NCBI GenBank assembly: GCA_963767645.1
Contig: CAVYEW010000001.1
Span: 124,001-188,000, forward strand
DNA from: DATFDN01 sp963767645
GTDB taxonomy: Bacteria > Pseudomonadota > Alphaproteobacteria > Acetobacterales > Acetobacteraceae
Direction: 5' to 3'
Length of the DNA: 64,000 nt
The notes under the pieces are model-generated. The model was given only the letters and a program-made list of their open reading frames with translations. It did no database searches and was not told the DNA's origin. Of the stretch, positions 15,842 to 24,204 are shown one piece after another; position 1 is the first letter of the stretch, and every line of letters starts with the position of its first letter. Position numbers and translations under genes: made by a program.

Positions 15842-17063
15842 CCGCACGGAGGATACGGGACTTGTCGAGTCCCCGTGCGACGATCTGCCCTGCGACAACC
15901 TTCCGAAACACCGCAAGCTGTCCCGCCGTCGTCTCGTGCCAGCTGAACCGCTCGGCATATTCCCGCGTCGCCGCGCGTGCCGGCGGTGCGGCCAGCAAGT
16001 CCCGCGCGCCGGCGGCCAGAGCGTCCACGGTGCGGGGGACGATCACGCCCGCCTCCGGCGTGCGCACCACCTCCGGGTTGCCCCAGATATCCGTCGCGAC
16101 CACCGGCGTGCCGCACGCCATCGCCTCAAGCAGAACGTTGGCCCAGCCCTCGCGCGACGACGCGAGAATCAGCGCGTCGGCGGCTCCATAGAACTCCGCC
16201 ATCTGGTCGTGCGGGCGCGCGCCCAGCAGGTGCACCCGCGGACCCACACCCAACTCGGCAATCAGTGCCTCCAACCGGGGCTTCTCCGGCCCCTCCCCGA
16301 CTATCAGCAGCTCGCAGCCGGGAAGCGCGGCCAGTGCTCGGATCACCAGGTCATGGCCCTTGCGCTCGATCAGATGGCCTACCGAGAGCAGCGTGGGGCA
16401 GTTGAGACCGAGCCGGGCGCGCAGCGCCGGACGGTCCGCCGGCGGGCAGAACAGGCGCGTATCGACGCCGTTGCGCAGCACCGTTACCTTCGGCTCCGCC
16501 GCGCCCAGCGCGACCATCGCCTCTTTCAGCGCCGCGCTCACCGCGACGAGCGCCGCTGCCTCCGTGAGCGCCCCTTGGATCAACCGGCGCGGCACGGCGT
16601 GGCGCGGGATGAAGTTCACGTCAGTGCCGCGTGCGGTGATCACCACCGGAAGACCGAGCTGGCGCCCCAGCCATACCGCCGCTACGCCATCGGGATACAC
16701 ATAATGGGCGTCGATTGCGTCCACGCCGGGGCCTTCCTCCATCAAGCGGCGCAGGAACGGCAGGACCGCGCGATAGAGCAGCCAAGGTGCGGCCGACATG
16801 CCGAGACGGGGAATTACCGGAAAGCGCGGGTGATGCACGATCAGCCCGTGCCGCTCCTCCCGCGCCGGCGCCCTCGCGTTCAGCGCCCAGTCGCCGAAGA
16901 CGCGTGCGCGGGAGGGGAAATAGGGCACAGGTGCTACGACCGTGCTCGCCGCCTCGCCGCTGGCGACCAAGTGGCGCAGCCGGTTCTCGACGAACACGCC
17001 GTGATTCGGCCGGGCGGCGTTCGGGTACAGGGTCGAGAAGGTCAGGAGCCGGAGCGTTTCCAT
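15831..17063 (-). CDS. GT4-family glycosyltransferase
   Basis: From ATG 17063 (METLRLLTFSTLYPNAARPN) the protein has 410 residues and a GT-B fold: an N-terminal domain with HGVFVENRLRHL and DAIDAHYVYPDG, and a C-terminal GT4 nucleotide-sugar domain with LLSVGHLIERKGHD, LLIVGEGPEKPRLE and the EX7E region SREGWANVLLEAMACGTPVV. It resembles the exosortase A/PEP-CTERM-associated glycosyltransferases. Likely role: sugar addition during exopolysaccharide or protein-glycan synthesis at the inner membrane. It is the last gene of the operon running 21289 to 15831 and overlaps the small membrane protein gene by 22 bp. Confidence 0.85.
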   Translation of the reverse strand: METLRLLTFSTLYPNAARPNHGVFVENRLRHLVASGEAASTVVAPVPYFPSRARVFGDWALNARAPAREERHGLIVHHPRFPVIPRLGMSAAPWLLYRAVLPFLRRLMEEGPGVDAIDAHYVYPDGVAAVWLGRQLGLPVVITARGTDVNFIPRHAVPRRLIQGALTEAAALVAVSAALKEAMVALGAAEPKVTVLRNGVDTRLFCPPADRPALRARLGLNCPTLLSVGHLIERKGHDLVIRALAALPGCELLIVGEGPEKPRLEALIAELGVGPRVHLLGARPHDQMAEFYGAADALILASSREGWANVLLEAMACGTPVVATDIWGNPEVVRTPEAGVIVPRTVDALAAGARDLLAAPPARAATREYAERFSWHETTAGQLAVFRKVVAGQIVARGLDKSRILRAVRT

Positions 17064-17224
17064 GGCCTCTCGCGTGAAGCGGCCCGCGTCGTCCGCTCGG
17101 TCGGCGCTTCTGGCGGCCCGCGCATGTCGAACGGGCTCCAGCTCCCCTGCCCACGCTCGTCCCGGCTCCACAGGCTGAGCCAGGCCACGGCGATCATTAC
17201 CAGCAAGAGCAGAATGCCGGTCAT
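17042..17224 (-). CDS. Small single-pass membrane protein (60 aa)
   Basis: ATG 17224 overlaps the stop of the O-ligase-like gene as ATGA, and the end overlaps the glycosyltransferase start by 22 bp; coupling on both sides argues that it is real. Residues 2-20 (TGILLLLVMIAVAWLSLWS) form one membrane helix; the tail is polar with a SWSPFDMRG motif. No known domain. Given its place in an exosortase-type operon, it may be a small accessory subunit of the glycan machinery; this is inference. Confidence 0.6.
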   Translation of the reverse strand: MTGILLLLVMIAVAWLSLWSRDERGQGSWSPFDMRGPPEAPTERTTRAASRERPWKRSGS

Positions 17225-18543
17225 TGCGCGCCAGCGGGCAGCGCGGTGCCCACCGTCCGGGGACCGCGTACCCGCCCCGCCGCCGAACCGCGCGCGTCGG
17301 CACCGGCCACTGCGCGCCGCACATATACGTCGGTCGCCGTCACTACGCCGAGCAGGGTGAAGTAGAAGTCCCAGTAGCAGAGCGACAGGAAGGTGCCGCC
17401 GACCAGGTACGCCAGCATCGAGACCTGCGCCATGCGGGCGAGATCGGCGCACCAGGTAAGCTCCGCTCGGTCGCGCGCAAAGCGGATGATGCGCCGCGAC
17501 GCGACAGCCCCGGCAACCGTGATCCCGAACCAGACGAAGAAGGTCGGAAACCCGTGCTCTCCCAGAGTCTCGAACCAGATGCTATGCACGGCGCGCGCTG
17601 GCGAGGCCGGGTCCACCTGGTCCACCACCGTCCGCGAGTACGGACCATAGAAGCCGCTGCCGACTAGGGGCCGCGCCGTCGCCAGCAGCCAGGCCGTATG
17701 CCACATTGTCAGCCGTTCCTCGGCGGAATTGTCCTCCTTGTAAGACTGGATCGTGTGCATCCGGTCCATCCAGCCCTGCGGCATGAACGACACCGCGCCG
17801 GCTACCGCACCGAACACCAGCGCCCCATACAGCAGCTTTCGCTGGCTCTTGAACCAGAACAGCACTGCCACCGCCGCCAGCGCGATCAGCGCGCCACGGG
17901 AGTAGGAGGCGACCACCGCGAACAGCGTCAACACCATGGCGATCATCAGCCCGGTGCGCACGATGCGATGCGCCGAATGGAGGCGCAGGAAATTCATCAG
18001 CGGCAAAGTCACCAGCAGCCCCACCGCCAGGTGATTATTGTCCTCGATCATCGTCGAGGGCGGCCCGATGATGCGCGAGCTGCCGCCGGAGAGGATGGTG
18101 AATGCCCCGCCCTTCACCCCGAAGAACCCCAGCGACAGCACCATCACCCAGACCAGCGCCTGGATGCGCCGCCGGCTGGTCAGCAGCGACACGCTGAGCA
18201 GGATGACGGTGAAGACCTTGATGGCCCAGACGTATTTCTCAGTGGCCTCGGGCAGCGGTGAGAGCGCCACCGCCGTGGTTGCGGTGATCGCGGCCATGAA
18301 CAACAGCATCATCGCAGTCACGCCGGTAATCGGCAGCCGCTTCGGCTCCTGCGCGACCAAACAGCCCATCACGGTCGCAATGAACGTCATCATCGCCCAC
18401 GGGATCTGGCCCGAGAACCCCCAAGCGAGCTGATGCGGGTTCATGAAAGAGATCCATGACCACAGCAGCACGCCCACGAACGGCCATCGCAAGGTCATCC
18501 CGAGCAGGATGAGCATATCCACGGCGAGCAGAAGGGAGCGCAA
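17221..18543 (-). CDS. O-antigen ligase-like protein, exosortase A-associated type
   Basis: A 440-residue protein with about ten to twelve membrane helices. The N-terminus (WPFVGVLLWSWISFMNPHQLAWGFS) and the loop with GGSSRIIGPPSTMIEDNN and NNHLAVGLLVTLPLM match the putative O-glycosylation ligase family found with exosortase A. Such Wzy/WaaL-fold proteins polymerise or ligate undecaprenyl-linked glycans on the periplasmic face. Start TTG at 18543, one base after the stop of the PrsT-like gene; an ATG ten codons in is an alternative. The last 30 residues are a Gly/Arg-rich tail. Confidence 0.82.
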   Translation of the reverse strand: MRSLLLAVDMLILLGMTLRWPFVGVLLWSWISFMNPHQLAWGFSGQIPWAMMTFIATVMGCLVAQEPKRLPITGVTAMMLLFMAAITATTAVALSPLPEATEKYVWAIKVFTVILLSVSLLTSRRRIQALVWVMVLSLGFFGVKGGAFTILSGGSSRIIGPPSTMIEDNNHLAVGLLVTLPLMNFLRLHSAHRIVRTGLMIAMVLTLFAVVASYSRGALIALAAVAVLFWFKSQRKLLYGALVFGAVAGAVSFMPQGWMDRMHTIQSYKEDNSAEERLTMWHTAWLLATARPLVGSGFYGPYSRTVVDQVDPASPARAVHSIWFETLGEHGFPTFFVWFGITVAGAVASRRIIRFARDRAELTWCADLARMAQVSMLAYLVGGTFLSLCYWDFYFTLLGVVTATDVYVRRAVAGADARGSAAGRVRGPRTVGTALPAGAQ

Positions 18544-18544
18544 A

Positions 18545-21289
18545 TCAGGTGCCCTTGTTCAGCCGGCTCAACAGCTCGCGTGCCTCTGCCTTTTCCGTGA
18601 AATCGCCCGGCGAGGCGGCCACCTCGTGCAGTACCTTCGCCGCATCATCCCGGTGTCCGAGATCGTTCAGGGCCACGGCGAGATGGTAGGCGATCCGGGG
18701 ATCGCCGGATGAGGCTGCCTGACGCAGCAAGCCGAGCGCATGGGTCGGATCGCCGCCTCGGATCAGTATCCAACCGAGTGTGTCGGCGCTTTGCGGAGTC
18801 GGCGCCAGAAGATAGGCCCGCTCGGCAATCGGTCGCGCCTGGGGATTGTCACGGAGCTGGTAGATCCAGGCCAGGTTGTTCAGCGCCACAGGATCGTAGG
18901 GACGCCGCGCCAGCAGCGATTGCAGCTCGGCCTGGGCTGCGTCCAGCCGGTTGTCAGCGATGTCCATCTCGCTGAGCGCGGCGGTGGCGGCAAGATCGTC
19001 GGGATGCTTGCCCACCCAATCCGACAGGGCGGTACGCGCCGCGTCGTGCTTGCCCGCGCGCTGGTACGCCCCGGCCAGCCGCAGCGTCAGGAGAGAACTG
19101 GGCGGGCTGTCGCTCCCGGCATAGGCCTTCGCTGCATCGTCCGGCTTTTCCGCCGCCATGAATACGTCGCCACGCAGCGCCGCTAGGGCCTGGTAGCCGA
19201 GATCCTGCTGGCGCACCAACTCCGCGGTCGCCAGGGCCTTGTCGAGCCCGGAGGCCTTCAGATCGATCAGCGCGTAGTCGAGATAGAGCTGGTAGACGCG
19301 CGGCGTGGCTCGCATTCCCTCGCGGATCACCGTGCGCGCCGCCTCGTAATCGCCGTGCTGGACCAGCATTCCCGCGAGCTGGCGCCGCACCTCGACAGCG
19401 CGCGGCTCCAATGCGACCAGCTTGCTCAGTGTCTCGCGCGCCGCGTCGGTCTGCTTGAGCGCAAGTTGGGCGTTGGCCTCCAGCACCATGAACCGGCGGT
19501 CGGACGCACCGGCGCCCTGCTGTGCTCCTCGCACCAGATCAAGTGCCTTCTGCGGCACCCCGGTCTGCAGGTCGAGCGCCCCGAGCCGTTCGGTGATCCC
19601 GAGGTCGTCGGGCTTCGCCGCGTGTGCCCGCTCCATAAGCGCGACCGCTTCGGCCGCGCGCCCGGTGCGCAACCGTTCCTCGACCAGCAGCGACAAGGCC
19701 GGGTCCGCTGCCGGAGCGCGCGCCAGCATCGCATTCAGCAGCGCGTCGGCCTGCTCGCCCTGCCCCTGCATGGCCAGCGCGCGCACCAGGTTCAGCTGCG
19801 CCGGGGCGAAGTCGGGATGCGCCTTGACCGTTGCCTCCAGCGTTGCCTGCGCCCCGGCTGGGTCCAGTCGCGCAAGCTGCAGCAGGGCGGTCAGGTTCTG
19901 AGTGACCGGCGTTTCGCCGGCGCCCTGCTTTATCTGCGCGAGCACCCGCGCCGCCCTGGTCAGGTCGCCGGTGGCGAGTGCGGCGTTGAAAGCGGCTTCC
20001 TGCACTACCGGGCTGGACGGCGCCCTGGCGAGAGTCCGCTCGAGCCCATCCAGCGCCTTTTCCGGTTGACCGCTTCCGATACGGGCGGCCGCGAGCGCGG
20101 TCTCGATCTGGAGATTGCCCGGCGCCAGCTCGTCCGCTTTGGCGTACGCCTCGGCCGCCTCCGGCGACTGGCCGGTCGCCGCATAGGCGTGACCCAGCAT
20201 ATCGTAGACCATCGCATCGCCCCTGCCGGCCTGCACGGCCTGTCTCAGCGGTGTCAGCGCCAGGTCGGGTCGATGGTCCTCAAGATAAAGCCGCGCCAGC
20301 AGCTTGTAGCCGCTCGGGTCCTCGGGGACGCGCGCGATGTATTTCGCTGCCGCCTCCTCGGCTTGCTGCAGCTCGCCCGTCTGCTCCTGCACAGCCGCGC
20401 GCAGCAGGAAGGCGCGCGGGTAGTTCGCGAAGATCGGATCGAGCCTCTGAAGCAGGGCCTCGGCGCTCTTGTCGTCATGGGTCTCGTGCAGCAGGACGGC
20501 CCGCAGGAACAGCGCCTCGATATTGCCTGGCGTGACCCTCAGCACGGCATCGATATCGGCGCGCGCCGGATCGAACTTGCCGGCCGAGAGAAGCTGATTC
20601 GCCCGCTCAACCCGCGCCGCGAGCGCCGGCGGCTGCTCGGCAATGACCTGATCGAGAAGCGCCAGCGCCGCCTGTCCATCGCCTCTCTGGCGCAGCAGTG
20701 CCGCCTTCAGCACCAGGGCGTCCATATCCCGGGGCTGCGCGGCCAGCGCGTGATCGATCCGATCCATCGCTGCCGCGACGTCGCCGCGGGTGATCGCGAG
20801 CTTGGCGTCCGCGGTCCAGGCCGGCAGCGCCGATGGGTCCAGCGTCTCCGCCTGGTGAAAGCTGGCGGCGGCCTCGTCGGGCTTGCGGAGGCGCAGCTCG
20901 GCCTCGCCGCGCAGCACCGTCACCGCCGCGTCCAGCGTCTTGTCCTGGCCGTTTGGCTGCAGCTCCTTCAACACCTGCTCGGCGCGATTCTGCGCCAGCA
21001 GCGCCTCCCCGAGCAGGGGCAGGGTCCTGTGCGGGTCGAACCCGCGCAACTCGGCGTCGCGCACATCGCGCTCGGCAGAGACCGGGTCGCCGAGCTGCAG
21101 TTCCACCTGCGCCAGATCATAGCGGGTCGCGGCGTTCTGCGGATCGTCGCGCACGGCATTCCGAAGCTCGATAGATGCGGTCCTGAGGTCGCCCGCGTTC
21201 AAGGCATCCCGCGCGGCGGCGAGATGATCGCGCGCCTGCCCGGCCAAGGGCCAGGCGGCGAGCCCGACCAGGACCAGTGCGACGCGCAT
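18545..21289 (-). CDS. PrsT-like TPR-repeat lipoprotein-type protein of PEP-CTERM systems
   Basis: About 914 residues from ATG 21289 (MRVALVLVGLAAWPLAGQARDHL, signal peptide); a TTG at 21313 would add eight residues. The whole chain is tetratricopeptide repeats, recognisable from AARDALNAGDLRTASIELRNAV near the start to NNLAWIYQLRDNPQARPIAERAYLLAP and TLGWILIRGGDPTHALGLLRQA near the end, the last two being hallmarks of the XrtA/PEP-CTERM-system protein PrsT. No lipobox Cys is obvious. It probably acts as a periplasmic scaffold for polysaccharide export. First gene of the operon; no exosortase, PrsK or PrsR gene is in the window. Confidence 0.82.
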   Translation of the reverse strand: MRVALVLVGLAAWPLAGQARDHLAAARDALNAGDLRTASIELRNAVRDDPQNAATRYDLAQVELQLGDPVSAERDVRDAELRGFDPHRTLPLLGEALLAQNRAEQVLKELQPNGQDKTLDAAVTVLRGEAELRLRKPDEAAASFHQAETLDPSALPAWTADAKLAITRGDVAAAMDRIDHALAAQPRDMDALVLKAALLRQRGDGQAALALLDQVIAEQPPALAARVERANQLLSAGKFDPARADIDAVLRVTPGNIEALFLRAVLLHETHDDKSAEALLQRLDPIFANYPRAFLLRAAVQEQTGELQQAEEAAAKYIARVPEDPSGYKLLARLYLEDHRPDLALTPLRQAVQAGRGDAMVYDMLGHAYAATGQSPEAAEAYAKADELAPGNLQIETALAAARIGSGQPEKALDGLERTLARAPSSPVVQEAAFNAALATGDLTRAARVLAQIKQGAGETPVTQNLTALLQLARLDPAGAQATLEATVKAHPDFAPAQLNLVRALAMQGQGEQADALLNAMLARAPAADPALSLLVEERLRTGRAAEAVALMERAHAAKPDDLGITERLGALDLQTGVPQKALDLVRGAQQGAGASDRRFMVLEANAQLALKQTDAARETLSKLVALEPRAVEVRRQLAGMLVQHGDYEAARTVIREGMRATPRVYQLYLDYALIDLKASGLDKALATAELVRQQDLGYQALAALRGDVFMAAEKPDDAAKAYAGSDSPPSSLLTLRLAGAYQRAGKHDAARTALSDWVGKHPDDLAATAALSEMDIADNRLDAAQAELQSLLARRPYDPVALNNLAWIYQLRDNPQARPIAERAYLLAPTPQSADTLGWILIRGGDPTHALGLLRQAASSGDPRIAYHLAVALNDLGHRDDAAKVLHEVAASPGDFTEKAEARELLSRLNKGT

Positions 21290-21366
21290 GCAGAAATGGG
21301 TCCGGTTGTCCAAGATGTGTTCCCAGGGTCGCCAACAGGGGGGTGGTATAGCACGCGATCCTTATA

Positions 21367-21380
21367 CGAAATTAATTTCG
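21367..21380. promoter_or_regulatory. 14-bp perfect palindrome upstream of the PrsT operon
   Basis: CGAAATTAATTTCG is a perfect 14-bp inverted repeat in an otherwise GC-rich genome, 78 bp upstream of the PrsT-like start and 7 bp past the stop of the preceding gene. Position suits an operator for the exopolysaccharide operon; a terminator is less likely because there is no loop or T-run. Confidence 0.4.
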
Positions 21381-21386
21381 CGTCAC

Positions 21387-22025
21387 TTAAGCTGCTGTCT
21401 CCGGTTCACTGAGGAAATTCTGGGCGGTGGCCCGCGCGATCAGCGAGCGTAGGGCAGGATCGCTGTCCGAACCCTTGGCAGTGATCGAGTCCATCGGCAC
21501 GAAGAACTCGTGCGCGTGCGGCACCTGATGGCGTGCGAAGCCTGCATAGTGATCGCGCTTCAGTGCATACAGAACGCGGAGGTCGCGCACCGGCAGCACG
21601 ACCGGCAGCGCCGGCTCGTGGCGGAGCACGCCGGTGGCCTTCCAGCGCGGTGTCCGATTGGCAGCGTCCACCGGGGCGAGCAGCCACGGCACCGGGCAGA
21701 CCGCGAGCAGCGACTGGGTGCTGGGAGCGAAGCGGGAGCGCTTGTCGAGCAGGTTCTGCAGCGAGCCGCACGCCTCGACGGCGAAGACGTCGACGTATGG
21801 CTCGGCCTGCGTGCCGGCGAATTTCAGCCAGAGCCCATCGGGCAGAGTCCGAAGCCGGTCGCTGCCCGGCACCTTGAGAAAGGGATGGCAGGCGCTGAGG
21901 TCGGCGACCGGTCTTCCGCGCAGCCAAGCCTGGCGCAGGCGGTTGCGCGGGTGCAGCCCCGGCGGGCTCTGCGGCCACATGCGAAGCCGGTCTTTAACAA
22001 GCGAATCAAGGCCCTTGTACGCCAT
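21387..22025 (-). CDS. Conserved hypothetical protein (212 aa)
   Basis: From ATG 22025 (MAYKGLDSLVKDRLRMWPQ); the frame is open to 22061 but without a good start. Soluble, no signal peptide or membrane helix. Notable segments are PDGLWLKFAGTQAEPYVDVFAVEACGS, rich in aromatic residues, a region with two Cys, and HAHEFFVPMDSI near the end. No family recognised. It lies directly upstream of and in the same direction as the PrsT operon, separated by about 100 bp with a palindrome, so it may or may not belong to it. Confidence 0.6.
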   Translation of the reverse strand: MAYKGLDSLVKDRLRMWPQSPPGLHPRNRLRQAWLRGRPVADLSACHPFLKVPGSDRLRTLPDGLWLKFAGTQAEPYVDVFAVEACGSLQNLLDKRSRFAPSTQSLLAVCPVPWLLAPVDAANRTPRWKATGVLRHEPALPVVLPVRDLRVLYALKRDHYAGFARHQVPHAHEFFVPMDSITAKGSDSDPALRSLIARATAQNFLSEPETAA

Positions 22026-22446
22026 AACTCGTGTTCTCCCGGGCCGCCGATCATTCTGCAATAACCTCGGCGGCAGCGCTCACACACGATGGCATTCCAC
22101 GAACCTACAGGAGCGTGAAATCGTCCTTGGCGTTGCCGGAACCCGACAAGATGGCCGCGTAAATGGTTAATTTTCTAGGTTTGTTCGTACGCCTTCCTCA
22201 AGCAGCGTGAGCTTCGGTGAAGTGTTCATTAATTGATGATTTGTCGAATCAAATGAATCTGTTACGAAGTGCTGCTCATTTTCATCGGCAACTCTATGAA
22301 ACGGAGCGTACATTGCCGCTCCGTTATTTCACACTGCGAAATTCCTGCTTCAGGGGACCGCAGATCCGTTAACCATTCGTTATGTTTGCGGCATCAGCAG
22401 CGCCGGCCCGAGCGTCCTCGGATGAGCACGCCCGACGCGGTCTGCT
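22026..22446. other. AT-rich intergenic region between citrate synthase and the hypothetical gene
   Basis: A 421-bp region, much richer in A+T than the surroundings between about 22150 and 22390, without a supported gene. It must carry the promoter of the leftward gene at 22025. ATGGTTAA (22162-22169) recurs as its reverse complement inside GTTAACCAT near 22371, and a hairpin lies at 22300-22325. The AT-rich stretch may be a promoter/upstream element; nothing else was recognised. Confidence 0.5.
22300..22325. terminator. Hairpin downstream of citrate synthase
   Basis: AACGGAGCG (22300-22308) and CGCTCCGTT (22317-22325) form a perfect 9-bp stem with an 8-nt loop, about 120 nt beyond the citrate synthase stop. 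Short T-rich flanks occur on both sides (ATTTC on the right), so it could end transcription in either direction, but the T-runs are weak. Confidence 0.4.
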
Positions 22447-23751
22447 TCAGTCGCGACGTTCGATCGGCACGTAGTCGCGCTCGGGCGAGCCGGTATAGAG
22501 CTGCCGCGGGCGCCCGATGCGCTGCTCGGGATCTTCGATCATCTCCTGCCATTGGCTCACCCAGCCCACGGTGCGCGAGACCGCGAACAGCGCCGTGAAC
22601 ATGCTGGTCGGGAAGCCCATCGCCTTCAGGATGATGCCCGAATAGAAATCCACGTTCGGATAGAGCTTGCGCTCGACGAAATAGCTGTCGTTGAGGGCGA
22701 TGTGCTCGAGCTCCATCGCCAGCTCGAGCAGCGGGTCGTCGACACCGAGCTCGCCCAGCACGTCGTGGCAGGCCTTCTGGATGATCTTCGCTCGCGGGTC
22801 GTAGTTCTTGTAGACGCGGTGCCCGAATCCCATCAGCTTGGTGTGCTTGCCGCGATCCTTCACGTCGCTCAGGAACTCGGGGATGTTCCGCTTGTGGCCG
22901 ATCTCGCCCAGCATCTTCAGCACCGCCTCGTTGGCGCCGCCATGGGCCGGGCCCCACAGGCTGGCAATGCCGGCGGCGATGCAGGCGAACGGGTTCGCGC
23001 CGGTGGAGCCGGCCAGCCGGACCGTGCTGGTCGACGCATTCTGCTCATGATCCGCGTGCAGGATCATGATCAGGTCCATTGCCTTCGCAAGCGTCGGACT
23101 GACCGTGTACTCCTCGGCCGGGACCGCATGGAACATGCGCAGGAAGTTCTCGGCATAGCCGAGGTCGTTGCGGGGATAGATAAACGGCTGGCCGATGTTG
23201 TACTTGTGCGCCCAAGCGGCGATCGTCGGCATCTTCGCGATCAGCCGGAAGGCACTGATCCGCCGGTTCTCCGGATTATGGATATCGAGGCTGTCGTGAT
23301 AGAACGCCGATAATGCGCCGACCACGCCGCACATCACGGCCATCGGATGCGCGTCACGGCGGAAGCCGTTGTAGAATTCACGGATCTGCTCGTGCAGCAT
23401 GGTATGCCGCATGACGCCGAGCTCGAACTCCTTGAGCTGCTCCTCAGTCGGCAGCTCTCCGTGCATGATCAGGTAGGCGACCTCGAGGAAGTGCGAGCGT
23501 TCCGCGAGCTGCTCGATCGGGTAGCCGCGATACAGCAGCACGCCGACATCGCCGTCGATATAGGTGATCTTGCTCTCGCAGGATGCCGTCGCCCCGTAGC
23601 CGGGATCGTAGGTGAAGATGCCGAGATCGGCCTGGATCTTGCGGATGTCGGCCACCGCCGGCCCAATGCTGCCCTCAAGCAGCGGCAGGCGGGATGACTT
23701 GTTCGAGCCGTCCAGCGTGATCGTGACGGAGCGCTTGGCAGAGCCGCTCAT
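22447..23751 (-). CDS. gltA: Citrate synthase
   Basis: A 434-residue type II (hexameric, NADH-sensitive class) citrate synthase. Seen: ITYIDGDVGVLLYRGYPIEQLAE, the first catalytic His in FHAVPAEEYTV..LHADHEQNAST, the second in WGPAHGGANEAVLKML, GFGHRVYKNYDPRA, and the catalytic Asp in NVDFYSGIILKAMG. It condenses oxaloacetate with acetyl-CoA as the entry step of the TCA cycle in the cytoplasm. Start ATG 23751 follows GGGGGACAGC. Stands alone, reading leftward, with a hairpin some 120 nt downstream. Confidence 0.97.
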   Translation of the reverse strand: MSGSAKRSVTITLDGSNKSSRLPLLEGSIGPAVADIRKIQADLGIFTYDPGYGATASCESKITYIDGDVGVLLYRGYPIEQLAERSHFLEVAYLIMHGELPTEEQLKEFELGVMRHTMLHEQIREFYNGFRRDAHPMAVMCGVVGALSAFYHDSLDIHNPENRRISAFRLIAKMPTIAAWAHKYNIGQPFIYPRNDLGYAENFLRMFHAVPAEEYTVSPTLAKAMDLIMILHADHEQNASTSTVRLAGSTGANPFACIAAGIASLWGPAHGGANEAVLKMLGEIGHKRNIPEFLSDVKDRGKHTKLMGFGHRVYKNYDPRAKIIQKACHDVLGELGVDDPLLELAMELEHIALNDSYFVERKLYPNVDFYSGIILKAMGFPTSMFTALFAVSRTVGWVSQWQEMIEDPEQRIGRPRQLYTGSPERDYVPIERRD

Positions 23752-23887
23752 GCTGTCCCCCAGGGATGAAGTCGCGGATGAAGTCCGCCGCCGGCCTAGC
23801 TCCGCCGGCCCTCACGAACCTATGGCCGCCTGCGGCCGCTGGCAATGTTCGCGCCTGCAGCAAATCGTCGCGACTGCGGACCTGCCC

Positions 23888-24115
23888 TCAGGCGTGCCCT
23901 GCGACCACCAGCTCCGCTGGATCATGATTGAGCTGCACGATCGCAGCCAGCAGCCGCAGCGCGTCCGCTCCGCCCCGATCCTCCAGCCGGCCGCTGTCGA
24001 ACTCCTCGGCCAGAAGCCCGGCCTGCTCGGCGATGATCGCCGAGGCATGGCGCAGCGCCTCCCGCGACAACACCAGCTGCGACTCGTCAGTCAGTTGGTC
24101 CCAGTCTGCACGCAT
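23888..24115 (-). CDS. Small conserved hypothetical protein (75 aa)
   Basis: ATG 24115 behind GAGGAGTCGCCC, a good ribosome site. The chain is helical and acidic (WDQLTDESQLVLSREALRHA, then AEQAGLLAEEFDSGRLEDRGG) with no membrane segment, signal peptide or known motif. It lies between the hydratase operon and citrate synthase, same strand as both, with its own gap on each side. Confidence 0.55.
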   Translation of the reverse strand: MRADWDQLTDESQLVLSREALRHASAIIAEQAGLLAEEFDSGRLEDRGGADALRLLAAIVQLNHDPAELVVAGHA

Positions 24116-24204
24116 GGGCGACTCCTCAACTTGCTCCGCCGTCCGCGCATGCTGCTGCGCCCGTAGGATAGGGCCGTTTGTCGCACAGGAGCGTTAACAG
24201 GGCG

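Noticed and set aside
19355..21412. A 685-aa plus-strand frame
   Set aside because: It is the antisense shadow of the PrsT-like TPR gene; Arg/Gln/His-rich with no domain, whereas the minus strand is clear TPR sequence.
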